This document shows, piece by piece, positions 18,001 to 24,295 of a DNA stretch of 64,000 bases. How positions within the stretch are numbered: the stretch's first letter is position 1; each line of letters starts with the position of its first letter. The notes beneath the pieces are model-generated. The model was given only the letters and a program-made list of their open reading frames with translations, was not told where the DNA came from and made no database searches. The stretch is from Bacteroidota bacterium (lineage in GTDB: Bacteria; Bacteroidota; Ignavibacteria; SZUA-365), in contig JACZJN010000165.1 of the NCBI GenBank assembly GCA_014860565.1, forward strand, positions 30,507-94,506, given 5' to 3'. Position numbers and translations under genes: made by a program.

Positions 18001-18924
18001 GAAGGGTATACGCGCGCCTCGGCGACCATCTTCCTGTGGATCATCTTTATCGCACTTCTCGTGCTTTTGGCGAGCGCGGCGCTCGCGCGGCAGATTTCGC
18101 GGCCCTTGAACGAACTGCTGCGCGCGACGCGCGATATCACCGCCGGCGACCTCGACCGCCGGGTGCAAGTCGCAGGCTCCGCTGAACTCGTGGATCTCAT
18201 GGATGCCTTCAACACCATGACGGCCCGTCTGCGTCGAAGCCAGGAAGAACTCGCCGCTGCCGAACGCGAGCTGGCTTGGAAGGAAATGGCGAAGCAGGTG
18301 GCACATGAGATCCGGAATCCCCTCACCCCGATGAAGCTCGCCGTGCAGCATCTGCAACGTGCCTGGCTGGACGGGGCCGAGCACATTGGCGATATCTTCG
18401 ATAAGGTGACGCGGACACTGATCGACCAGATAGAGAGGCTCTCGCGCATCAGCGACGAATTCTCCCGTTTCGGACGCATGCCGCGCAGAAGCACGGCCCG
18501 GGTCGATGCCGGGGAAACGCTCGCCGAAACCGTGTCGCTTTTCGGCAGTCATGCCGAGGTGCATTTTTCCCTCGACATTGAGGCAAATCTGCCGCATGTG
18601 GTCGCCGACAGGGAAGAGCTGGCACGGGCATTCACCAATCTGCTGCGCAACGCAGTGCAGGCGATCCAGGAGCGCGGCACGATATCCATCAGCGCGCGCC
18701 GCGCCGCGCAGACACTGTGCATCAGTATCACCGACGACGGCAGCGGTATTCCGCCTGAACTTCTGCCGCGGATATTCGAGCCGAACTTCTCGACGAAAAC
18801 CGAAGGCATGGGACTCGGCCTTGCGATCGTCAAGAAAATCATTGACGATGCGGGAGGCGACATCGTCATTGAAAGCATGCCCGGAGAGGGGACGTCGGTC
18901 ACTATCACCCTGCCGGCTGCCTGA
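15064..18924 (+). CDS. NtrY-like multi-sensor membrane histidine kinase
   Basis: 1286 aa, far longer than typical NtrY (about 750). Order: one membrane helix at ~15-34; an extracytoplasmic region to ~250; a block of about seven hydrophobic helices (~253-520, e.g. ILLLLLLSLVIIISIPLF); a second soluble region (~525-775); two helices (~778-835); a third soluble region (~836-975); a helix (~980-1000); HAMP (RPLNELLRATRDITAGDLDRRV); HisKA with phospho-acceptor His1081 in VAHEIRNPLTPMKLAVQHL; and an ATPase domain with NLLRNAVQAI, DDGSGIP, FSTKTEGMGLGLAIV and GTSVTITLP. The catalytic core is the NtrY/PAS-less class that pairs with NtrC/NtrX-type sigma-54 activators. No response regulator is encoded nearby. 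It is the last gene behind the sigma-54 promoter, suggesting autoregulation. Signal unknown. Confidence 0.88.
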   Translation: MNRQLSWLRREQRWLYATAVLLVMLALVFAAREYFLRTVVSDWPALQRDVNEGQSRLITRRLNAQRDALLRQCASMMKDLPGGMRGLTGTNSVRARTEERLIERSGEEDYSFELRDGNGRLRAFGGEPILPRAIASPLPALTVLDRTPYLLLVATRAVQDSSGKHDGFLSVATPLGTNVPVSRRFLNSEGFLGALSSELELELNFTRERPAQLPAGRLLLPYTAERDTLGFISFEGIVRETWLAQVTAEFNRILLLLLLSLVIIISIPLFRIYASWPGLAASAIMVLHIWVIRFGMLFIGFAEGVVPASLLDPSYFASTFGWGLSSSPAELTLSVMALLLSAVAVYRVTTGQDQQRSHRVFLLLLIPVFVLLPFTLRGFAACIRSFVVDSTFNFDSIDSLLEEPMLLLMISNSYLLSLALGFGLLSMYLLVKRALGSVQHWMEKALWLLGGMLLSLGALVLTTHSLLLPLWAYALYAICFSIPVILRIPPVKGRSGTLLAPLMATVVFGSVLTIMFFGRSMDAKRYSEIEAIAIDFARPVDGWSQVLMEQTLQYVSRTTVPSLPRRGERETIDYEAAFRIWSGSPLSRLQNNSAILLLDSSGAPVSRFAVGNDPFLLSMHTLSATIARTEGIVQSADRQLETRERRYYRGYTDIVPRNHEKLVAVVILEALDPMEMTGQGIDLLRNAPAKLSSAPEDRFIISRFRGSHMVQTSDRTLERSIQLPAEVHAAFDDGNETVWSTLPVEGEQLQTYFMRLPEPGQEVLAITRGKSDALLGAYRALRIVVLYLFFSALIWVFAAIVTGRLGGWSRMTFARKLQLALLGVAAIPLLLIWVTGREFVLENTLDEIERQVSDDLDVLRSNILEQLPDSIPLSDLASQVNDQLCQEIRLRTGRDLNIYLGTELRATSKPELYHVGLLNNRLNPFAWLHIVQRGRDAWFDTEQIGDFSYQVGYRAIRGPDGTLAAVISTPTLFQREQIDEGYTRASATIFLWIIFIALLVLLASAALARQISRPLNELLRATRDITAGDLDRRVQVAGSAELVDLMDAFNTMTARLRRSQEELAAAERELAWKEMAKQVAHEIRNPLTPMKLAVQHLQRAWLDGAEHIGDIFDKVTRTLIDQIERLSRISDEFSRFGRMPRRSTARVDAGETLAETVSLFGSHAEVHFSLDIEANLPHVVADREELARAFTNLLRNAVQAIQERGTISISARRAAQTLCISITDDGSGIPPELLPRIFEPNFSTKTEGMGLGLAIVKKIIDDAGGDIVIESMPGEGTSVTITLPAA

Positions 18925-18986
18925 ATTCGGGCGAGGAACTCACACACTGACGCCAGAGATCGCCGACGCGCAAGTGCTTCATTTCC

Positions 18987-19017
18987 TTGCTTCTCAGTCC
19001 GCCTGTGGCTAACTTTT
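18987..19017 (+). promoter_or_regulatory. Possible promoter of dnaX (TTG-N20-TAACTTTT)
   Basis: TTG at 18987-18989 and TAACTTTT at 19010-19017 have the same 20-bp spacing as the tRNA-Asn promoter; the -7 element has one mismatch to TAnnTTTG. It sits 28 bp before the chosen dnaX start. Confidence 0.4.
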
Positions 19018-19044
19018 ATGGTTGAAAGATCAACAAAGGCATTC

Positions 19045-20676
19045 ATGTCATTTCTTGTTACTGCCCGGAAATACCGGCCTTCCACGTTCCAGGAAGTCGT
19101 AGCACAGGGACACGTCGTCAACACCTTGCTGAACTCGATTCGGCTGGGACGCATCGCGCATGCCTACCTGTTTTCAGGTCCGCGCGGAGTGGGCAAGACG
19201 ACCACCGCTCGCATCTTTGCCAAGGCGCTCAACTGCCCCAATGCAAAGGAAGGCGAGCCCTGCAATACCTGCGACACCTGCGTGGAAATCTCCCAGGGAC
19301 GCTGCATCGATATCATTGAAATCGATGGTGCGTCGAATAACGGCGTGGAGCAGGTTCGAACCATCCGTGATTCGGTCCGCTACATGCCGAGCCGGGAGAA
19401 ATACAAGATGTACATCATTGACGAAGTTCACATGCTCAGCAAGGGAGCGTTCAATGCCCTGCTGAAAACGCTGGAAGAGCCGCCGGCGCATGCGATTTTC
19501 ATTTTTGCGACCACGGAACCGCACCGGCTCCCGCCGACCGTTATTTCGCGCTGCCAGCGTTATGATTTCCGGCGCATCGCTCTTGAAGATATTGTAGGTC
19601 AACTCAAGCACATCTGTCTGCTGGAGGGCATCGAGGCGGAAGATACGGCGCTCTTCGCCATCGCGCGTAAGGGTGACGGATCCATGCGGGATTCGGAAAG
19701 CATCTTCGACCAGGTAGTCGCATTCAGCGGCAACCAGTTGACGTACGAATCGGTACGGCACGTGCTGCACGTTGTTGACCAGGAAACGTTTTTTCAACTC
19801 ACAGATCTGATCATCACCAATAATTCCAGCGGAGGGTTCGCTCTCGCCGAGGAAATCGTGATGAGCGGGTACGATATTCAGGATTTTCTTACGGGAATCG
19901 AAGAGCATTACCGCAATCTGCTGGTAGCACGGGCTACCGGCGATACGCGTCTCATCGAAGCCCCCGAAGACGTCCGCGAGCGCTATTCGCGTGTCGCGGA
20001 GCAGTTCAGCGAAGGCGATCTGCTGCGTTTGCTCAAAATCACAGCGCAGACGATGCAGGCAGTCAAATTCAGTCCCCAGCCACGCCTCAAGTTCGAAGTG
20101 GCGCTGATCGACATGATCAAGATGGATTCCACGATCGAGATCAGCACTCTTCTATCGAACATGGGGCAGGGCGGAAGCATCCCCCCGTCACGTTCGCCCG
20201 GGGAAAAGCATCCCGGCAGCACGTCTGCCGGACGTTCTTCCCAGCACTCTGCTCCCACGGCAGCAGCCGCGGCCACATCCGCCGTTGCGGTGACGCCGAA
20301 AGCTGCCTCGACGGGCGAGCAGATGGAAACGACTTCCCCCGAGGCGGTACCGTCCCCGGTACGCTCTTCCGGCCCCTTCTCCGACGCCGATGCGCCCGGA
20401 AACGTGACACGGAAGACGAATGGCCGTACAGTGGACGCTGGGGAAACGTGGGAGACGCGTTTCGGCCCCCCGACGGGCATGCGTTCCGCCGTGACGGATG
20501 TGACTGAACCACTGCGAGAAGCGGAAGAGCGGTTCCGACAGGCTCTGACTTCCGCGTCGCTTTCCGCCGCCGGGTCACATCGGGCCCAGCCTGCCTCTTC
20601 GCAACCTCTGCCGACCCATCCTATCGTACAGCTCCTCATCGACAAGCTCGACGCTGTGGTCCTGCCGAAACACTAA
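19045..20676 (+). CDS. dnaX: DNA polymerase III subunit gamma/tau
   Basis: 543 aa from ATG 19045 (MSFLVTARKYRPSTF, the usual N-terminus; AAAGG just upstream). The clamp-loader AAA+ module is complete: Walker A GPRGVGKTT (~45-53), a zinc-binding set CPNAKEGEPCNTCDTC, Walker B YIIDEVHMLS, sensor 1 FATTEPHRLPPTVISRCQ. Residues after ~360 form a variable, Ser/Pro/Ala-rich tau tail that is shorter than in E. coli. It loads the sliding clamp for replication. It is usually followed by ybaB-recR; here the next gene, 68 bp on, is a HerA-like protein instead. Confidence 0.95.
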   Translation: MSFLVTARKYRPSTFQEVVAQGHVVNTLLNSIRLGRIAHAYLFSGPRGVGKTTTARIFAKALNCPNAKEGEPCNTCDTCVEISQGRCIDIIEIDGASNNGVEQVRTIRDSVRYMPSREKYKMYIIDEVHMLSKGAFNALLKTLEEPPAHAIFIFATTEPHRLPPTVISRCQRYDFRRIALEDIVGQLKHICLLEGIEAEDTALFAIARKGDGSMRDSESIFDQVVAFSGNQLTYESVRHVLHVVDQETFFQLTDLIITNNSSGGFALAEEIVMSGYDIQDFLTGIEEHYRNLLVARATGDTRLIEAPEDVRERYSRVAEQFSEGDLLRLLKITAQTMQAVKFSPQPRLKFEVALIDMIKMDSTIEISTLLSNMGQGGSIPPSRSPGEKHPGSTSAGRSSQHSAPTAAAAATSAVAVTPKAASTGEQMETTSPEAVPSPVRSSGPFSDADAPGNVTRKTNGRTVDAGETWETRFGPPTGMRSAVTDVTEPLREAEERFRQALTSASLSAAGSHRAQPASSQPLPTHPIVQLLIDKLDAVVLPKH

Positions 20677-20743
20677 CTCAATGGCAACGGATCGCGCCGT
20701 CTTTCCCCAGCAGCTGGATTAATACAACCACGGGATTCCCTGT

Positions 20744-23434
20744 ATGTTTATCAGTAGTATTTCCGGGATCGTCAGCGAGCTGACCCCGAACAACCAGACG
20801 CGTTTTCAGTGCACCGTCACGCTCACCCTCCCGCTCGAGGAACTTTCCTCGATCGAGCCGGGTCGCCTGATCGCGACCGAAAACGTCTTTTCCTCAGCGC
20901 GCGACAAGCGCTACACCGTGCTGCAGATCGTAAACGTCTTCCCCGTCGCCCCGGAAGATAAAAGCGCAAAGCGCGGCAAGGCGATGCTCAGCTGCACCGC
21001 GACCCCTATCGGCCAGGAACTTCAGTACAAGTCGGCGAAAACAGGAATCGAAATCGTTCCCGCTGACACGTACCCGGCATTCGACGGCGCCGTTGAGGTG
21101 CTCGACGACGACACGACGCGTGACGTCATCCACCACATCGCACCCGACAGCCGCGTCGAGGACAACGGAACGCGGATCGATATCGGCACCTATCGCAGCA
21201 ACCCGAACGTGAACGTGGGCATGGATGCCGCCACGCTTCTCCGCGGCAACGCCGTGGTGATCAGCGCACGGCCCCGCGCACGCACCACGATCACCAACAC
21301 CATCGTCCAGGCACTCCTGCAGGATGCCGACCATCCTGTACACATTGTCTACTGCGACGTCAACAACACCGGGACGATGAGCCTCGCACCCGTGCTCTCG
21401 CAGTTCCCGCGCTCGAGCGTGCTCTGCCTCAACGACAAATTCGTACCGGCCAGCGTTTTCTCGGCGATGAAGACTCCGGGTGACCGTTCCGCGCATAAAC
21501 GCGCCGTGCTCGATTATCTCGACATGATGATTCTCCCCTCGGTGCTCGAACAGCGCCGCCATGACTTCAGCTATGCGGTGTCGAACTGGATGCGCGAAAA
21601 CCGCATCGCCATCTTCCGTCCGAATGAACAGACGGTGGACGGATTCATCAACGACATCCGCGTCGATATCCTCGACGGCGTCGATGAGGATGTCGAAGAG
21701 TACATCTCCGGATTGATGAACGGCATAGCCGATACCTTCCGCGGCGAGCGCTTCTCGGAAAAGAACACGCGCGACATGCTCGACATGGTGGAGGAATTCA
21801 GCCAGGAATCGAAAAGTCATTCGGCACGACGGACGCTCTATGACCTGAAGGCGGAAATCCAGTCGGTGTTCGAAACGTATTCGAAAGACATTCCCGGCGC
21901 GGCGCGCAGGTCGATGCAGGACGTGATCAACGAACTGAACAACGACACGCAGTCCAGTCTGCTCGTGGTGCAGGGGCAGAAACCGACAGACATTCTCCGC
22001 TTTGTCAACAACCTTACGCAGACGCTGATCGAAGAACGCCTCAAGCGGCTCAAGATTCGCACACCGGTGCTGTTCATCTTCAACAACGTCGACGAGTATG
22101 TCGGCCGCAACGGATCGATGACCCGGGAAGCCGGCTCCGATCGCTTCTACGAAGCGGTGCAGACCCTGCTGGCCAACGGCCGCCGCCACGGACTCGGGTT
22201 CTGCCTGACGCTCGAAAACGCAGCTGCGCTCGACAGGGCTCTTGCACGTCGTGTCCAGTCCTATTTCATCGGCCCGATCACATTCGTCGAGGAGCCTGCG
22301 CGCATCGCTGATCTTCTCAACCTGTCTGAAGATCTCGTCCGTCCCGCAGTGCGGTATGAGGACGGAGAATTCCTCTTCACATCGGCCGACTCGCCCTATC
22401 ACCGCCGCGTCCCCCTCCCTGTCCTTGCGAAGAAAAACACCACGGTGATCCATGCCTGGCTCGATGATCTGATGGTCGAGCAGGAGCGCCGTCGCCAGGA
22501 ATACATTGCGCAGGAAGAAGAGCGCAGAAAACGGGCCGACCAGGAGCGCGAGGAACGACGTCGGCAGCAGGAAAAAGCTGCCGAGGAAAAAGCCCGAGCG
22601 GATGCCGCCAGGGCCAAGGCCGAGGAAGAACGCGCGCTCGCCGAAGCGCAGAAGTACCCTGCGGGGAGGGACCTCGATACTCCGGATATGGATCCGATCG
22701 CAAAGGATGACGAGGGTGATCTGGATCTGGACCGCAAAGCATCCGATGCAAGCAAGTCCAGGGCCGCCAAAACCACACGTGATCGAAGAAAGCGTGGTGG
22801 ACGCCGCGAGAAGGACGATGACCAGGATGCGGATGACGAGCAGAACGACGTTTCCCGCGATGACGCGGAAGCGGCCATGCAATCCGATGAACCCTTCGGC
22901 TACGACGCACCCGTGACCGCTGACAGCGAAGCGGAGGCACACGAGGAACCGGACAGCGATCATTCCATGCAGGAAGCTGCCACGCGGAAGGACGATGGGC
23001 AGACACGGAAAACACCCCGTGGCCGCCGCGGCCGTGGGCGCGGAAAATCAGGGAAGAAAGACGCCGTTGCTCCTCCCGCAGCAGAGACGCACTCCGAAGA
23101 AAAACCGTCGCCCCGAAAAGAGACTCCCCCCAGCGAACCCGCACCCATCGCCTCGACCGGACGGACGCTGATTGTCGAGGATTTCGACCCGCATGCCGGG
23201 AAACGCAGCGCAGACAGCACAGCCGATAGCGCAACCTCGTCTCGCACCGCGGCGGCAAAACCCGCGGAAGGCAGCGCTGACTCTGGCGAGGCCCCCAAGG
23301 CTCCCGCCAAAGAAGACAAGCCCGCTGAGGATAAAAAGAAAGCGGCCCGTCGCCCCGTACGGCGCCGTGGTACGCGTGGAAAGAAATCGGACGAAGGAAA
23401 AAAATCGGACGAAGGAAAGGGCTCCGAAGAATAA
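20744..23434 (+). CDS. HerA-like protein with degenerate P-loop and long charged tail
   Basis: 896 aa. Residues 1-130 look like the HAS-barrel of HerA-type DNA translocases (FISSISGIVSELTP, IEPGRLIATENV). At ~155-185 the HerA landmark pattern IGTYRS..NVGMDAATLLRGNAVVIS is followed by ARPRARTT where GxTGSGKS would be expected, so Walker A is lost. At ~440-455 PVLFIFNNVDEY stands in the Walker B position, then RRHGLGFCLTLENAAALDRALARRVQSYFIG resembles the HerA C-terminal core. Residues ~585-640 are a Glu/Arg/Lys coiled coil (EERRKRADQEREERRRQQEK) and ~640-896 a disordered acidic-then-basic tail with RRGRGRGKSGKK. It lies between dnaX and exonuclease III on the same strand, 25 bp before the latter. 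Probably a non-catalytic or structurally repurposed DNA-binding protein; function unknown. Confidence 0.6.
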   Translation: MFISSISGIVSELTPNNQTRFQCTVTLTLPLEELSSIEPGRLIATENVFSSARDKRYTVLQIVNVFPVAPEDKSAKRGKAMLSCTATPIGQELQYKSAKTGIEIVPADTYPAFDGAVEVLDDDTTRDVIHHIAPDSRVEDNGTRIDIGTYRSNPNVNVGMDAATLLRGNAVVISARPRARTTITNTIVQALLQDADHPVHIVYCDVNNTGTMSLAPVLSQFPRSSVLCLNDKFVPASVFSAMKTPGDRSAHKRAVLDYLDMMILPSVLEQRRHDFSYAVSNWMRENRIAIFRPNEQTVDGFINDIRVDILDGVDEDVEEYISGLMNGIADTFRGERFSEKNTRDMLDMVEEFSQESKSHSARRTLYDLKAEIQSVFETYSKDIPGAARRSMQDVINELNNDTQSSLLVVQGQKPTDILRFVNNLTQTLIEERLKRLKIRTPVLFIFNNVDEYVGRNGSMTREAGSDRFYEAVQTLLANGRRHGLGFCLTLENAAALDRALARRVQSYFIGPITFVEEPARIADLLNLSEDLVRPAVRYEDGEFLFTSADSPYHRRVPLPVLAKKNTTVIHAWLDDLMVEQERRRQEYIAQEEERRKRADQEREERRRQQEKAAEEKARADAARAKAEEERALAEAQKYPAGRDLDTPDMDPIAKDDEGDLDLDRKASDASKSRAAKTTRDRRKRGGRREKDDDQDADDEQNDVSRDDAEAAMQSDEPFGYDAPVTADSEAEAHEEPDSDHSMQEAATRKDDGQTRKTPRGRRGRGRGKSGKKDAVAPPAAETHSEEKPSPRKETPPSEPAPIASTGRTLIVEDFDPHAGKRSADSTADSATSSRTAAAKPAEGSADSGEAPKAPAKEDKPAEDKKKAARRPVRRRGTRGKKSDEGKKSDEGKGSEE

Positions 23435-23458
23435 TCACTGAGCAAGGAAAGGACACGG

Positions 23459-24220
23459 ATGAAGCTCGTTTCGTGGAACGTCAACGGCATCCGCGCCATC
23501 GTGAAAAAAAACTTCTTCGAGTACCTCGAAGGAACCTCTCCCGACATCCTCTGCCTGCAGGAGACGAAGGCTCATGAGGAGCAGCTCGATGAGACCCTCA
23601 TCACACCGCCAGGGTATTACACCTACTGGCATGCAGGGGAACGCAAAGGCTACAGCGGCGTGGCGACGTTCACCAAACGTCGCCCCACCGCGGTCCGCCG
23701 CGGCACGGAGATTCTCGCGATGGACACCGAAGGGCGCATCCTGCGCACCGACTTCGACGACTTTGCACTCTACAACATCTACTTCCCCAACGGGGGACGC
23801 GGCGAAGAACGTCTCAGGTTCAAGCTGGAATTCTACGACCGTATCCTCGAACATTTCGAGAAAGAACGGAAGAAAGGCATCCCACTCGTGATTTGCGGAG
23901 ATGTCAACACCGCGCACAACGAGATCGATCTGAAAAACCCGAAGCAGAATGAAAAGACCTCCGGGTTCATGCCCATAGAACGCGCCTGGCTCGACCGCAT
24001 CACCGCGCTGGGCTACGTCGACACCTTCCGACATTTCCATCCCGACGCGGCGGACCACTATTCATGGTGGGATATGCGCACCCGAGCGCGCGACAGAAAC
24101 GCGGGCTGGCGCATCGATTATTTCATCGTGACGCCCGATTTCATTCCGCGCTGCAAGGACGCCTCCATCGAAATGGAAGTGACGGGCTCGGACCATGCTC
24201 CGGTGGTACTCGAAATATGA
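23459..24220 (+). CDS. xth: Exodeoxyribonuclease III
   Basis: 253 aa with all the ExoIII/APE1 motifs: WNVNGIRA at the N-terminus, LQETKA (catalytic Glu), YSGVATFTK, GDVNTAHNEIDL (Asp/Asn metal and phosphate contacts), WRIDYF and SDHAPV (catalytic Asp-His) near the C-terminus. It cleaves at abasic sites and degrades 3' ends of duplex DNA in base-excision repair. AAGGAAAGGACACGG precedes the ATG. It is the last gene of the dnaX run and is followed by a very strong terminator. The symbol is used in the generic sense; xth/exoA naming differs among species. Confidence 0.95.
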   Translation: MKLVSWNVNGIRAIVKKNFFEYLEGTSPDILCLQETKAHEEQLDETLITPPGYYTYWHAGERKGYSGVATFTKRRPTAVRRGTEILAMDTEGRILRTDFDDFALYNIYFPNGGRGEERLRFKLEFYDRILEHFEKERKKGIPLVICGDVNTAHNEIDLKNPKQNEKTSGFMPIERAWLDRITALGYVDTFRHFHPDAADHYSWWDMRTRARDRNAGWRIDYFIVTPDFIPRCKDASIEMEVTGSDHAPVVLEI

Positions 24221-24236
24221 GCTTCAGACCAACGAT

Positions 24237-24276
24237 CAAAGTAAAAGGGAATCCCACCGGATTCCCTTTTACTTTG
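24237..24276. terminator. Strong bidirectional terminator between convergent genes
   Basis: A perfect 18-bp stem (24237-24254 with 24259-24276) with a 4-nt CACC loop; the stem contains A4/T4 tracts so it can terminate both exonuclease III (plus) and the LamG gene (minus), whose ends flank it. Confidence 0.9.
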
Positions 24277-24295
24277 GGAGCAGGGCAACGGCGGT

